From: Prevotella sp.
Lineage (GTDB): Bacteria > Bacteroidota > Bacteroidia > Bacteroidales > Bacteroidaceae
Length of the DNA: 35,793 nt
Assembly: GCA_017430675.1 (NCBI GenBank)
Contig: JAFRMM010000159.1
Location: 1-35,793, forward strand
Direction of reading: 5' to 3'
The notes below the pieces were generated by a model that saw only the letters and a list, made by a program, of their open reading frames with translations, searched no databases and was not told the origin of the DNA. Below, piece by piece: positions 1 through 9,165 of the stretch. Position numbers and translations under genes: made by a program. The stretch's first letter is position 1, and every line of letters starts with the position of its first letter.

Positions 1-135
1 ACTGATGAGCAGGTCCTTGTTCAGTTCCGTGCCGAACAGTTTCTTGAAACCGAAGTCGGTGTAGGGGTTGATGTACCTTTCCGTGAGTTCTACCTGCATG
101 GACTTTTCTCCTTTCTTTGTTCCTTTCTTTTCCAT
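1..135 (-). CDS. Rpn-family nuclease / putative transposase, N-terminal part (cut by window edge)
   Basis: The 45 codons read from the ATG at 135 down to base 1 stay open and contain ERYINPYTDFGFKKLFGTEL, the conserved start of the Rpn / PD-(D/E)XK nuclease family transposases. The complete gene at 30290-31222 begins the same way; the first 76 bases of the window align with 31085-31160 with 6 mismatches. The family is known for RecA-independent recombination promotion through DNA cleavage, but the catalytic part lies outside the window, so activity cannot be judged. A second in-frame ATG at 99 (MQVELTERY) is a possible start; the first is preferred because the upstream codons are lysine-rich in both copies. 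A -7 element lies 42 bases upstream. Confidence 0.8.
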   Translation of the reverse strand, partial: MEKKGTKKGEKSMQVELTERYINPYTDFGFKKLFGTELNKDLLIS

Positions 136-177
136 AGTAAAGGTATTTAAGGGTTATTGTTTGTTGTATATCGGTTG

Positions 178-185
178 CAAAGGTA
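178..185 (-). promoter_or_regulatory. Promoter -7 element of the edge Rpn-family gene
   Basis: On the minus strand this reads TACCTTTG, a match to the Bacteroidetes TAnnTTTG element, 42 bases before the ATG at 135. Confidence 0.6.
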
Positions 186-187
186 AG

Positions 188-225
188 AAAAATTCCCGAA
201 ACGTCCAAGCATTTCGGGAATTTTT
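188..225 (-). terminator. Intrinsic terminator after the GH9-GH3 operon
   Basis: Bases 188-201 and 212-225 form a perfect 14-bp inverted repeat (core ATTCCCGAAA / TTTCGGGAAT) around a 10-base loop. The arms are A/T-rich at their outer ends, so a run of U follows the hairpin on either strand. It sits 19 bases past the stop of the GH3 gene. It also lies just upstream of the Rpn promoter and would insulate it from GH3 read-through. Confidence 0.75.
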
Positions 226-244
226 TACGATGTAACCTTTCTGT

Positions 245-2716
245 TTAGATGTTGGGTTCGTCCCACGTCTTGGTGCGTTCGCAGACGACAGGAACGGTCT
301 GGTTGCCGACCTTCAGGATGAAGTCACCCTCTTCGAGCGTCCAACGACCATCGGCACCGACAAAGGCGAGAGCCTTGGCGGGGAGTAGGAAGGTGACGGT
401 CTTGGTCTCACCAGGCTCCAGGGCAATCTTCGTAAAGTCGCGCAGACGTTTGTTGTCTGGCACGATGGAAGCAACGAGGTCACTCGAATAGAGGAGCACA
501 GCCTCCTTGCCAGCACAACTACCCGTGTTCTTCACATCGACACAGACGGTGAGCACATCATCGGCAGAGAACTTCGCCTTATCAACCTTCAGGTTGGCAT
601 ACTCGAAGGTGGTATAACTGAGACCGTAGCCGAAGGGCCACTGGAGGCTGACCTTCGCATCGTAGTTATAGGCACCGGCCATCGTACCCACCTCCTCGCT
701 GACCTTATAGTCGTAGGTGTTCAGCGAGTTGATCTCACGCGGATAGGTGTAGGGCAGTTTGGCAGAGAAATTGGCATCGCCGGCGAGCAGGTTGGCGAGG
801 GCATCACCACCGTAGTTGCCTGGGATAAGAATATCGACCACGGCCTTGGCCAACGGCTCGATGTCGGCAATGAGGCGCGGACGACCCTCGTTGAGCACGA
901 GAACGATCGGCTTGCCCGTCTTGGCGAGTTCCTTCACGAGGTTGCGCTGGTTCTCGGAGAGCCATAGATCCGTGAGGTTGCCTGGCGTCTCTGTGTAGGA
1001 GTTCTCACCGATACAGGCAATGATGATATCGGCACCAGCGGCGGCATCGACGGCCTTCTGGATCTGCGGCTCATGCTCGTCGTAATAGGCACCTTCCTCG
1101 TTATAGGTGACACCCTGTTCGAGGATGATATTCTCCTTACCGTATTTATTACAAAGCGCCTCGTAGATCGTGTTGTACTTCTCGGCGAGGTCTTCGGCAC
1201 GGGAACCCTGCCAGGTGTAACTCCAGCCGCCGTGCAGACAGCGCATCTGGTTGGCGTTGGGACCTGTGAGCAGGATCTTCTTACCCTTGGCCAACGGCAG
1301 GATGCCGTCGTTCTTCAGCAGCACCTCACTTTCCTCAGCAGCCAGAAGGGAGGCCTTGGCAAACTCGTCGCAGCCGAACTTCTCGAAGCCCTTGCCGCCC
1401 GTGTTCGGTTCATCGAAGAGTCCGAGGCGGTACTTCGCACGGAGGATACGGCGCACGGCATCATCGATACGCGCCATGGAGACCTTGCCCTCATTGACCA
1501 GTTCTTTCAGCAGGACGCAGAACTCCACGCTGTAGGGATCCATCGACATGTCGATGCCGGCATTGATGGCGATGCGGATGGCATCCTTCTTATCCTTGGC
1601 GACATGCTCACGCGAGAAGAGGTTGTTGATGTCGGCCCAGTCGGTGACGAGGAAGCCGTCCCACTGGAGATCCTCCTTAAGCCACTTTGTCAGATACTCA
1701 TAACTGGCATGCACGGGCACACCGTTGACAGAGGCGGAATTGACCATCATCGTCAGTGTCCCGGCGAGGGCGGCCTGCTTGAAGGGCTCGAAGTACTTCT
1801 CGCGGATCATCTGCGGCGAGAGGTAGGCAGGTGTACGGTCCTTACCCGTCCAGGGGGCACCGTAGGCGAAGTAGTGCTTGGTGCTGGTGCCGACGTGGAA
1901 ACGGTCGATATGGTTGTTGTCGTCGCCCTGATAGCCTCTGATCTCGGCCACCACCATCTTACTGTTCACGATGGCATCCTCGCCGAAACTCTCCCAGATA
2001 CGAGCCCAACGAGGGTCGCGACCGAGATCGACGACGGGGTTATACACCCACGGACAGTTGGCCGCACGACTCTCGTAGGCCGTAATCTCAGCACCCCTCC
2101 GGGCCAGTTCAGTATTGAACGAGGCACCAAGGTTGATGGGCTGTGGGAAGAGGGTGCCGCCCTGCGTATAGGTGACGCCGTGGTTATGGTCAAGACCAAA
2201 GATATCGGGGATGCCGAGATACTGCATCGACTTCTTTTGGATAAGCGGAATCCACTTCTGCCAATCTTCGACGGTGGCGGCATGGGAACCCGGGGCATTC
2301 AGGATGGAGCCCACCTTCCACTTGGAGACGAGCGTGTCGAGCATCACCTCGTTGAGTTTCCAGATGCGCTTGGTATCGCCCTGATAGATATCGACGGGGA
2401 AACCGCCCAACTTATCGAGGATCTCCTGATCCGTCAGTTTTACCATGGCCTCGACCTCCTCGTCAGGACGACCGTACTGCTGGAGCACGGAGCGCACCTT
2501 CTCGCGGTCGATCTTGGCATTCTCAATGGTCATCTTGCCGATGATGTCGAGGTTGAGTTCGAGCATCTGTCCGATCTTCTCGTCGAGGGTCATACGGGCA
2601 AGGGTTTTCTCAACTTTCGCCTCCAGTGCTGCGTCGCGGGGGATGGCGGGCTTCTGTGCCTGTGCATTTAAAACACCTACACAGGCCATTGTCATAGCAA
2701 ATAATATAGTTCTCAT
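245..2716 (-). CDS. Secreted GH3 beta-glucosidase / beta-glucan exohydrolase
   Basis: The 823-residue protein is a glycoside hydrolase family 3 enzyme that removes terminal beta-linked glucose (or xylose) from oligosaccharides. A signal peptide ends near residue 20 (NAQA). The N-terminal barrel carries the paired KH at 280-281 and FLVTDWADI, whose Asp359 matches the GH3 nucleophile. In the second domain [14 protein letters not shown] (Glu571) resembles the acid/base region of the plant-type beta-glucan exohydrolases. The C-terminal part, from the [11 protein letters not shown] stretch on, looks like the usual fibronectin III-like domain. It starts 51 bases after the GH9 stop with no promoter between them, so the two form an operon. 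GH9 would release cello-oligosaccharides and this enzyme would finish them. Exact substrate is not determinable from sequence; family assignment is secure. Confidence 0.93.
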   Translation of the reverse strand: MRTILFAMTMACVGVLNAQAQKPAIPRDAALEAKVEKTLARMTLDEKIGQMLELNLDIIGKMTIENAKIDREKVRSVLQQYGRPDEEVEAMVKLTDQEILDKLGGFPVDIYQGDTKRIWKLNEVMLDTLVSKWKVGSILNAPGSHAATVEDWQKWIPLIQKKSMQYLGIPDIFGLDHNHGVTYTQGGTLFPQPINLGASFNTELARRGAEITAYESRAANCPWVYNPVVDLGRDPRWARIWESFGEDAIVNSKMVVAEIRGYQGDDNNHIDRFHVGTSTKHYFAYGAPWTGKDRTPAYLSPQMIREKYFEPFKQAALAGTLTMMVNSASVNGVPVHASYEYLTKWLKEDLQWDGFLVTDWADINNLFSREHVAKDKKDAIRIAINAGIDMSMDPYSVEFCVLLKELVNEGKVSMARIDDAVRRILRAKYRLGLFDEPNTGGKGFEKFGCDEFAKASLLAAEESEVLLKNDGILPLAKGKKILLTGPNANQMRCLHGGWSYTWQGSRAEDLAEKYNTIYEALCNKYGKENIILEQGVTYNEEGAYYDEHEPQIQKAVDAAAGADIIIACIGENSYTETPGNLTDLWLSENQRNLVKELAKTGKPIVLVLNEGRPRLIADIEPLAKAVVDILIPGNYGGDALANLLAGDANFSAKLPYTYPREINSLNTYDYKVSEEVGTMAGAYNYDAKVSLQWPFGYGLSYTTFEYANLKVDKAKFSADDVLTVCVDVKNTGSCAGKEAVLLYSSDLVASIVPDNKRLRDFTKIALEPGETKTVTFLLPAKALAFVGADGRWTLEEGDFILKVGNQTVPVVCERTKTWDEPNI

Positions 2717-2767
2717 ATTGATATGTTTTATTATTCTTTCCTTTTCACTTTCTCATTCTTTTCACTG

Positions 2768-5137
2768 TTACCTGATGCCATACAGGTATCCGAGGAGAGC
2801 CATCTTGCCGCGCATGGTCTCACGGGGCGTGAACTCACCGTTTACCCAGAAGTAGCGCTGGTTGAAGTAAGACTCCTGACGGGGCCAACCGCCATCGTCC
2901 CACGAAGGGTAGCAGTAGGCGAGGATCACACGGGCATCCCCGCCGTTATGACCGGGCGACCAGGTCTCCGTGCCGTTGAAGGGCGTCTGTCCCGGATGGC
3001 ACTCTGGAGCACCATCGTTACGACCGGTGGTGTAACAATCGGTGATGTGGCGCTCACCAAGTCCTGTCATCTCCACGATGTTGCCAGGGTTACGGCCCAT
3101 GGCCCAACTGGCTTCGGTAAACATCACATGCTCCAGTTCCTTCTTTCTGGCCTTATCGGCGATAAAATGTGCGAGCATCACCAGTTGGAGGTTCTGCGAC
3201 ACCTGCCAACGGCTGTCATTGGCACTGCGGCGCGAAGGGCGCTGGGTCATGTGACTTATGTTATAAGCCTGAGCCTGTGCGTTGATGCCCGACTTGAGGT
3301 TGGCATAGAGATCAGTGTAATGGCGGGGTTGCGGACAGGTGAGATAGGCGGCGGCAGCCCATATCTGACAGAAGGGAACGATGTTCTTGCTGTCTTTGTG
3401 CAAGACACCCACGCCAAAGAAGCCATGATCGGTCTTGCTGAAGACGGGCGACTGTGAATCCCTGATCATGCTCTCCTCTGCGAAGATTTTCTCCCAAGCC
3501 TCGTCACCTGTCAGGTTATAGAGGAAGGCAGCGGCCATCTGACGGAAGTCACGCCCTCGCATCTGCATGCTGCCGATATCCTGCAGGTCGTCGAGTTGGT
3601 TCCATTCCTGTTTGGAAGCAAAGCGGAAAGCCTTGACGGCCTCGTCGGTATAGTACTGGCGCAACGAGTCATTGCCATCCAGACGGAAAGCCTCGGCTAT
3701 CATGGCACAATTGGCGGCATTGGCCCAGGCTGCCATCGTGGTACAGCCAGCCTGATACATGACGCTCCAGTCCCAGTTGGGATTGGTGACACCCTGCGAA
3801 TAGGCCTCACCGTCGCGGATAGAGAGGAAGAAGTCCACCTCGTTGCGCGCCTCGTCGATGATATCGGGGATGCCATTGCCGCTCTCACGGATACCTAAGT
3901 TGTCGTCAGAAAGTCGCCCGCCAGAAAGGATATAAGGCAGGAGCATATCGTAGATATTGCTCACGTGGGCCAGATGACGGTCCCAGTCGAAGGCATCGGA
4001 GTGTCCACCCTTCACCTCCGTGTTCACTGGGTTGCCAGACAGACGATGCTGCCAGAAGACAGACTCCATCACACCCTTGAAATGTGGCTCGTCCCATACG
4101 TCGGTATGTAGGTCGCGCCACTCCTGACAGAAGGGGTGGAAGTCGGTCTTATAGACGGTGAGGCCCTTGGGGTCGGTCTCTGGGATAAACTGCGGCTGAC
4201 GGGGTACGGGCCATACATGCTCTGGATCCTTCGGCTCACCGAGGCGCATGTAATAGTAACCGCGCACAGAGTAGCGGAAAGGCTGGTAATAGACATCTGC
4301 AGCAATGTCGAAGTCCATGCTGCAACCCACATCCTCAACCACGAGACGGTAGCGCCCGGAGGCTGTCCCCTTGAAATCGATGTTCCACACATCCGTACCT
4401 ACGAGGTTCTTCCCCCCTGCCTCCTGACTGGCATCGGCAGCCTTTTTCCAGAACTTCACGGAACCGACATTCGACTTCTTCTTCGTGTGTACATTATATA
4501 AATACACCTTACGGCCTTCCCATTCTTTGTAATCGCGCTGTCCGCCGTCACCCAACCACTGATAAAGGTCGGCGGCATGGACCTGTTCGGTAGGCGAATA
4601 GCCGATGATGTTCACATGCACAGCCTCCGACTGACAGTTCCAGATATCGAAGCGGATGCTCAGCGATGCCTTGTCGGCCCCGATACCCTTGGGGATGCTG
4701 ACGGTATAAGTACGACCCTGTTTCATGGCCTTCGGCAACTGGAGGAAGAGCCAGTGGTCATTCTCGCTCGTCAGGGTATGATCGGTGTTCATGGGCTTCG
4801 ACCTGCGCCAGACATTCAGGGGCTGTAACGTGCCAAAAGCCTTGTCGTCGGTAGAACTGACCTGCCAGAGACCAGCCTTCTGGGCATCCTCCACCTTTAA
4901 CCGTTCGCCAAAGACGAGGAGCGTATCGTCGCCCTCGGAGAAGGAATGACCGAGATAGGCGCTGGGTCCCGTTCCGTTGTCACGGTAGCGCACTTCACCG
5001 TCACGGAACTGCACCACGAGATAGTTCTTGTCAATCACTTTCAGGCCGATGACTTTGGTGGCTGTTACAGGACAGGCCGTCAGTACCAGCAGTGCAGCCA
5101 GTACGGCGTAGCGTAGTTTTTTGGGCATATTATTCAT
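2768..5137 (-). CDS. GH9 endo-glucanase with N-terminal Ig-like domains, lipoprotein-like
   Basis: The 789-residue protein is a family 9 glycoside hydrolase, an inverting beta-1,4-glucanase type. The signal sequence ends in VLTAC (Cys22), which fits a lipobox, so it may be surface or periplasmic lipid-anchored. Residues about 28-280 are beta-rich and include a CelD-N/Ig-like module (VHVNIIGYSPTEQVHAADL). The catalytic (alpha/alpha)6 domain follows from about 290: GGHSDAFDWDRHL (Asp381, Asp384) corresponds to the catalytic base region, the GIPDIIDEARNEVDFFL and SWAMGRNPG blocks are typical of GH9, and Glu768 or Glu773 near the C-terminus is the likely acid. An alternative start at 5128 (MPKKLRY) is possible. 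GH9 enzymes of this architecture include cellulases, xyloglucanases and exo-glucosaminidases; with a GH3 partner, beta-glucan or xyloglucan is the likelier target (inference). Confidence 0.92.
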   Translation of the reverse strand: MNNMPKKLRYAVLAALLVLTACPVTATKVIGLKVIDKNYLVVQFRDGEVRYRDNGTGPSAYLGHSFSEGDDTLLVFGERLKVEDAQKAGLWQVSSTDDKAFGTLQPLNVWRRSKPMNTDHTLTSENDHWLFLQLPKAMKQGRTYTVSIPKGIGADKASLSIRFDIWNCQSEAVHVNIIGYSPTEQVHAADLYQWLGDGGQRDYKEWEGRKVYLYNVHTKKKSNVGSVKFWKKAADASQEAGGKNLVGTDVWNIDFKGTASGRYRLVVEDVGCSMDFDIAADVYYQPFRYSVRGYYYMRLGEPKDPEHVWPVPRQPQFIPETDPKGLTVYKTDFHPFCQEWRDLHTDVWDEPHFKGVMESVFWQHRLSGNPVNTEVKGGHSDAFDWDRHLAHVSNIYDMLLPYILSGGRLSDDNLGIRESGNGIPDIIDEARNEVDFFLSIRDGEAYSQGVTNPNWDWSVMYQAGCTTMAAWANAANCAMIAEAFRLDGNDSLRQYYTDEAVKAFRFASKQEWNQLDDLQDIGSMQMRGRDFRQMAAAFLYNLTGDEAWEKIFAEESMIRDSQSPVFSKTDHGFFGVGVLHKDSKNIVPFCQIWAAAAYLTCPQPRHYTDLYANLKSGINAQAQAYNISHMTQRPSRRSANDSRWQVSQNLQLVMLAHFIADKARKKELEHVMFTEASWAMGRNPGNIVEMTGLGERHITDCYTTGRNDGAPECHPGQTPFNGTETWSPGHNGGDARVILAYCYPSWDDGGWPRQESYFNQRYFWVNGEFTPRETMRGKMALLGYLYGIR

Positions 5138-5158
5138 ATATTAATTGTTAGTTGGCTA

Positions 5159-5166
5159 CAAAGATA
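5159..5166 (-). promoter_or_regulatory. Promoter -7 element of the GH9-GH3 operon
   Basis: The minus strand reads TATCTTTG, 21 bases before the GH9 start at 5137. It lies back to back with the permease promoter in an 88-base divergent region. Confidence 0.65.
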
Positions 5167-5186
5167 CAACAAATAATTGAGATTGC

Positions 5187-5217
5187 TTGCAGAAATGTAA
5201 AAAATCTCTTATATTTG
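5187..5217 (+). promoter_or_regulatory. Promoter of the FecCD-type permease
   Basis: TTG at 5187-5189 and TATATTTG at 5210-5217 are about 20 bases apart, close to the Bacteroidetes -33/-7 spacing. The ATG at 5226 begins 8 bases after the -7 element, implying an almost leaderless transcript. A TTG codon at 5187 opens the reading frame further upstream, but it is the -33 element itself. Confidence 0.6.
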
Positions 5218-5225
5218 CACGCAAA

Positions 5226-6236
5226 ATGAGCAAAGGAGTTGTTTATTGCCTGGGATTAAGCGCTCTTGTCGTGGTGCTTTTTGCCCTGAACCTGTTGTCT
5301 GGATCGGTGTCGATTCCGGCAGACGACGTGGTGCGCATTCTCATGGGTGACGAGAACGAAAAGGCATCGTGGCAGTTTATCATTCTCCAGTCGCGCTTGC
5401 CACAGGCCATCACGGCGATGCTCTGTGGGGCAGCCCTGGCTGTCAGCGGTCTGATGCTGCAGACGGCCTTCCGCAACCCGTTGGCAGGACCGAGCGTCTT
5501 TGGCATCAACAGCGGGGCAGGACTGGGAGTGGCGTTAGTCATGCTGTTCCTCGGTGGCGGTCTCTCCGTAGGTTCCGTCAGCATTACCGGCTTTGCGGCC
5601 ATCCTGATAGCGGCCTTCGTCGGGGCCATGACGGTGATGGCGGTGATCTTCTTCTTCTCCACCCTGGTACGCAACAGTGTCATGCTGCTGATCATCGGTA
5701 TTATGATCGGCTATATCTCCAACTCGGCCATCTCCCTGCTGAACTTCTTCGCCACCGATGAGGGGGTGAAGTCGTATATGGTCTGGGGCATGGGCTCCTT
5801 CGGTGGGGTGTCGATGACGAACATGCCCGTGTTCGTGACAGTGACGCTGGCAGGACTCCTTGGTGCGCTGCTGCTCATCAAACCGCTGAACGCACTGATG
5901 CTGGGTGACCGTTATGCGGAGAACCTGGGCGTGAATATTCTCCGGGTGAGAAATTCGCTACTCATCGTTACGGGTGTGCTGACGGCCATCACGACGGCCT
6001 TCTGCGGTCCTGTGGCCTTTATCGGACTGGCCGTGCCCCATATCGCACGGCTGCTGCTGACCACAGACAACCACCGTCAACTGCTGCCCGCCACCCTGCT
6101 CTGCGGATCGGTGGTGGCCCTCTTCTGTAACCTGCTCTGTTTTCTGCCAGGGGAGGGTGGGGTGATACCTCTGAATGCGGTGACACCACTGATCGGTGCC
6201 CCCGTCATTATCTATGTCATAGCGAGAAGGAGATAA
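5226..6236 (+). CDS. FecCD/BtuC-type ABC transporter permease (orphan)
   Basis: From the ATG at 5226 (MSKGVVYCLG) the product is 336 residues, the usual length for FecCD-family permeases, which form the membrane channel of ABC importers for iron-siderophores, heme or cobalamin. It has about ten hydrophobic segments and the family blocks SRLPQAITAMLCGAALAVSG, FRNPLAGPSVFGINSGAGLG and FCGPVAFIGLAVPHIARLL. No substrate-binding protein, ATPase or TonB receptor gene is adjacent. The next gene is convergent and only 4 bases away, so this permease is transcribed alone and must borrow its partners from elsewhere. The substrate cannot be told from sequence. Confidence 0.92.
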   Translation: MSKGVVYCLGLSALVVVLFALNLLSGSVSIPADDVVRILMGDENEKASWQFIILQSRLPQAITAMLCGAALAVSGLMLQTAFRNPLAGPSVFGINSGAGLGVALVMLFLGGGLSVGSVSITGFAAILIAAFVGAMTVMAVIFFFSTLVRNSVMLLIIGIMIGYISNSAISLLNFFATDEGVKSYMVWGMGSFGGVSMTNMPVFVTVTLAGLLGALLLIKPLNALMLGDRYAENLGVNILRVRNSLLIVTGVLTAITTAFCGPVAFIGLAVPHIARLLLTTDNHRQLLPATLLCGSVVALFCNLLCFLPGEGGVIPLNAVTPLIGAPVIIYVIARRR

Positions 6237-6240
6237 GGAC

Positions 6241-7266
6241 TTAATGACGCTTCTCCGTGCCGAGCCATTTGCGGAGGCGACGGGTGAAGGACTTCCAGAT
6301 GTGGCTGAAGTTACCGTAGCGCAGGTTCAGCCATAATTCTTCCAGCGAGTTTTGTACCTTGATCCACGGATGGTTCCACGTGTTCGTCCGGTAAAGGTGT
6401 TCCTGGTAATCCACATTCTCTATCACGTATCTTGGATGCTTCAGGGGGAATGTCAGTTCATAGCGCTGCATGGTGAAGATGCGGCGTAGGCGCCTGGGCG
6501 TGGTCTTGGCCGAAGCGGTGAAGTGAGTGGAGTCAGCCATCAGGCCCAGGTTGTTTATCTGGTTCTTCGTTGGCAAGATGGCGAGCCCGGAATTGAACAG
6601 CATTGCCGCCCAGAAGATGCTCTCATAGTATTCCTTGCCCGTTTGACGGTGATGATGGAACATCTGTATCATGTTGCTCCAGTACTGGCGCTTCTTGACG
6701 AGCGCCTTTAACTGCTGCATGTTATAGGCATCGTCAAGGAAAGAGTATTGGCCATCCCACAGGTCGATGACCCTGCGCCAGGAGGCCCACCCCCAGATAG
6801 AAAATGTCGAGGTGAAGAAATAGTCATAGGGACAGCCCTCCGTCACCTCATCGATATTGAAGCCAGAGATCATCGCGATGCGTTCATCGTGCTCATAGCG
6901 GTCGAGCATCTCCTTGCAGAAAGGGAAGAACGATTGTGAGGGGACATCGTCATCCTCCAGCACCATGCATTTATCTACTATTGAAAAAGCCCATTTCTGC
7001 GAGATGTACTCCGATGGGTCGCAACCGTAATTCTTTTCTTGGTACTTACGGTGTACCTCACATTCCCAATCGATATTCTCATCACAGACAATCTGACGGC
7101 ACGCCTCAATGCCTGGCATGTCGCGTTCGCCACGGGGACCGTCTTGATAGAGGAATAACTTCGAGGGGCGTGCCTGGCGCACAGCCTCAAACACCTGTCC
7201 GAAGGTGTCTGCACGGTTGAAAAACAACAGCAGTACGGCGATATCTGTCTTAGCGGGATACTTCAT
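6241..7266 (-). CDS. GT-A type glycosyltransferase (HlpA-like / family 2-like)
   Basis: The 341-residue protein starts with IAVLLLFFNRADTFGQVFEA, the typical first strand of a nucleotide-sugar-binding GT-A domain, followed by LFLYQDGPRG and CMVLEDDDVPSQSFFPF (Asp cluster at 105-107), which would bind the metal and sugar nucleotide. Database relatives are often called hemolytic protein HlpA, but nothing here indicates hemolysis. No membrane segment is seen, so it should act in the cytoplasm. Its promoter is back to back with that of the licD-like gene. The ATG follows the -7 element after only 4 bases (TACCTTTG CGGC ATG) and there is no other in-frame Met until about residue 50, so the mRNA appears leaderless. 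Donor and acceptor are unknown. Confidence 0.85.
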   Translation of the reverse strand: MKYPAKTDIAVLLLFFNRADTFGQVFEAVRQARPSKLFLYQDGPRGERDMPGIEACRQIVCDENIDWECEVHRKYQEKNYGCDPSEYISQKWAFSIVDKCMVLEDDDVPSQSFFPFCKEMLDRYEHDERIAMISGFNIDEVTEGCPYDYFFTSTFSIWGWASWRRVIDLWDGQYSFLDDAYNMQQLKALVKKRQYWSNMIQMFHHHRQTGKEYYESIFWAAMLFNSGLAILPTKNQINNLGLMADSTHFTASAKTTPRRLRRIFTMQRYELTFPLKHPRYVIENVDYQEHLYRTNTWNHPWIKVQNSLEELWLNLRYGNFSHIWKSFTRRLRKWLGTEKRH

Positions 7267-7270
7267 GCCG

Positions 7271-7278
7271 CAAAGGTA
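7271..7278 (-). promoter_or_regulatory. Promoter -7 element of the glycosyltransferase gene
   Basis: The minus strand reads TACCTTTG, separated from the ATG at 7266 by CGGC only. Transcription starts a few bases after this element in Bacteroidetes, so the first transcribed base should be at or next to the A of ATG. Confidence 0.6.
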
Positions 7279-7322
7279 CTAAATTTTTCACAATTCGCAA
7301 TTCATAATTCATAATTATTTTG

Positions 7323-7330
7323 TACCTTTG
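7323..7330 (+). promoter_or_regulatory. Promoter -7 element of the licD-like gene
   Basis: TACCTTTG, 8 bases before the ATG at 7339. The spacer between the two divergent promoters (about 7279-7322) is AT-rich with a tandem ATTCATA repeat. Confidence 0.6.
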
Positions 7331-7338
7331 CAGCGATT

Positions 7339-8148
7339 ATGGATTACAAGGAACAATTAAGGGTATTCAGTGAGCCTAACCTGCGGACTTGCCAACTGAA
7401 ACAGTTGGATATCCTGAAGGTGATTGACGGCATCTGTCAGAAACACGGCATCAACTACTGGCTCGACGGCGGTACCCTGTTGGGCGCTGTGCGCCACGGC
7501 GGTTTCATCCCTTGGGACGACGACATTGACATTGCCATGGACTATCAGGACATGAAACGGTTTGAGACACTTGCGCAAGACGAGTTGCCCGATGGACTGT
7601 TCCTGCAAAGTCCGAAGACTGATCCCAACGTCAAGGAGCAGATGGTGAAGATCCGCGACCTGAATTCCCTGTATATAGAAAAAGGAGACAATTTCGTGGC
7701 CGACTACGTGAAGGGTATCTTCGTGGATATCTTCCCCTTCGAGGCTCATCCCGATATGCCAAAGTCGTGGATCAAGCGTCTGGCCAAAGGTATTACGAAG
7801 AGTAACTCCATCCTGCACCACCCCCACACCTATTCCTTGCGGGCCTTTGCCGAGTTCTTCTGGTTTGGCGGTATATTCTTACTATATCTGGCTCTGTGGA
7901 AATTGCTGAAGTTGGTCTTCCCCTCCTCGCGCTATGCCAATATCCCCACGATGAACGGCTACGGCATCACCCACGACCGTGAGACGGTGCTGCCGCTCTC
8001 AAGGATCAAGTTTGAGGATAGGGAGTTTCCTGCCCCCCATGATCCTGACCAGTATCTGCGGAATATCTATGGTAACTATATGGAGATACCGCCTGTAGAG
8101 AAGCGGCATTTCCATTCGGTGGTCATCATCCCAGAATTAACGAAGTAG
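7339..8148 (+). CDS. LicD-family phosphotransferase
   Basis: The 269-residue protein has the LicD signature: YWLDGGTLLGAVRHGGFIPW (residues 40-59) followed by DDDIDIAM, the nucleotidyltransferase-fold active site with a metal-binding Asp cluster. LicD proteins move a phospho-substituent (phosphocholine in the founding member, other alcohol phosphates in relatives) from a CDP-linked donor to a cell-surface glycan. It faces a cytidylyltransferase and SDR pair on the opposite strand, which could supply such a donor (inference). A hydrophobic stretch at about 172-190 suggests membrane association. Its 3' end overlaps the SDR gene's 3' end by 12 bases. The promoter lies 8 bases before the ATG and no second Met follows nearby, so the mRNA is probably leaderless or nearly so. 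Confidence 0.9.
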   Translation: MDYKEQLRVFSEPNLRTCQLKQLDILKVIDGICQKHGINYWLDGGTLLGAVRHGGFIPWDDDIDIAMDYQDMKRFETLAQDELPDGLFLQSPKTDPNVKEQMVKIRDLNSLYIEKGDNFVADYVKGIFVDIFPFEAHPDMPKSWIKRLAKGITKSNSILHHPHTYSLRAFAEFFWFGGIFLLYLALWKLLKLVFPSSRYANIPTMNGYGITHDRETVLPLSRIKFEDREFPAPHDPDQYLRNIYGNYMEIPPVEKRHFHSVVIIPELTK

Positions 8149-9165
8149 GCGCTGGGCTGCCAACGTATGGGCCAGTCCTTCGGCGATGACGGTTTGGGGC
8201 TGCCATCCTAACCGTGCCAGTTTCTCTGTCGAGAAGGTCGCCTGGGTGATGGGTGTTGTATTGCCGTTGGCCTCGTCGATATCGAACACCACTTGCCGCT
8301 TCTCAGCCGTCGCCAACAGTTCTGCGAGTTCACGAATGGAGATGTCCGACTGTGCATCGGCCACATTATAGGCTTCTCCCTTGGCACCTTTCAGGAGGAT
8401 GGTGAGCAGGGCGCAGGCGGCATCCACCACATAGAGCCAGGAACGGTGTTGCTCCCCACGGCTTTTCAGGACGAGATCCTTGCCGTCGAGAAGATTGCGG
8501 ATGAACTGGGCATAGACACGGTTGTCGCTCTCCGTGAAATAGGGGCCATAGGTATGACAGGGACGGGCGATGACCACGTCGGCACCATACTCGGCTGCGT
8601 AGGCCACACATAGTGTCTCGGCGGCCCGCTTTGAAGAGGGATAACAGGCACGGGGGGTGGCACAATCCACGTAGCCGCTGTCTGTCTCAGTAAACGGTCT
8701 GCCGTCGCCCTCGCCGTAGATCTCGCCCGACGAGACGAACAGCATCCGCTTCATGCCGTGGGCCAGACCATAGTCCATCAGGTATTCCACGCCCATGATA
8801 TTCGACCTGATGACCTCCACGGGCTTCTCCTTGAAGAAGTTCGGACTGGCGTTACTGGCGGCATGGATGATATAGTCGAAAGACATGTCGGTGGTGAGAG
8901 GCTGACTGATATCATGCTTGATGAAGTGGAAGTACGGCTCTTCCCAATAACGGCTGAACCGCTGACAGGCGCGCGCCTCATTCCTGCCGAGGGCATAGAC
9001 CCGGTAGTCGCGGTGAGGACTGGTCATCAGCACATCTGTCAGACAACCGCCAATGAGTCCTGTGGCACCTGTGACCAGGATACGGCAACTCTGGAGCGCA
9101 CTCAGGTCGAGCCCTGCCTCAAAGAGAGAGCGGATGTCCTGCAGATAGGGATTCATTTCAGCCAT
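8137..9165 (-). CDS. Extended SDR NAD-dependent epimerase/dehydratase
   Basis: The 342-residue protein has an extended short-chain dehydrogenase fold acting on nucleotide-activated sugars or related compounds. The Rossmann motif GATGLIG is at 33-39, a catalytic Ser near 145-146 (LFVSSGEIYG) and the YPSSK pair Tyr175/Lys179. HRSWLYVVDAACAL is the usual block near the substrate pocket, as in UDP-glucuronate decarboxylase and dTDP-glucose dehydratase relatives. It overlaps the preceding cytidylyltransferase gene by 13 bases, so the two are translationally coupled and probably act in one pathway. The product could be a CDP-linked sugar or polyol for the neighbouring LicD (inference). The specific reaction cannot be assigned. 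Confidence 0.9.
   Translation of the reverse strand: MAEMNPYLQDIRSLFEAGLDLSALQSCRILVTGATGLIGGCLTDVLMTSPHRDYRVYALGRNEARACQRFSRYWEEPYFHFIKHDISQPLTTDMSFDYIIHAASNASPNFFKEKPVEVIRSNIMGVEYLMDYGLAHGMKRMLFVSSGEIYGEGDGRPFTETDSGYVDCATPRACYPSSKRAAETLCVAYAAEYGADVVIARPCHTYGPYFTESDNRVYAQFIRNLLDGKDLVLKSRGEQHRSWLYVVDAACALLTILLKGAKGEAYNVADAQSDISIRELAELLATAEKRQVVFDIDEANGNTTPITQATFSTEKLARLGWQPQTVIAEGLAHTLAAQRLLR

Noticed and set aside
1073..2671. A 532-codon open frame on the plus strand opposite the GH3 gene
   Set aside because: It lies entirely antisense to a gene with clear family motifs, its translation has no recognisable domain, and it arises from the codon bias of the GH3 gene.
2723..3457. Plus-strand open frame over the 3' part of the GH9 gene
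   Set aside because: Antisense to the conserved C-terminal GH9 blocks; no domain and no promoter.
5187..5225. TTG start giving the FecCD permease 13 more residues
   Set aside because: The TTG is the -33 promoter element and the -7 element lies between it and the ATG at 5226, so these codons are not transcribed.
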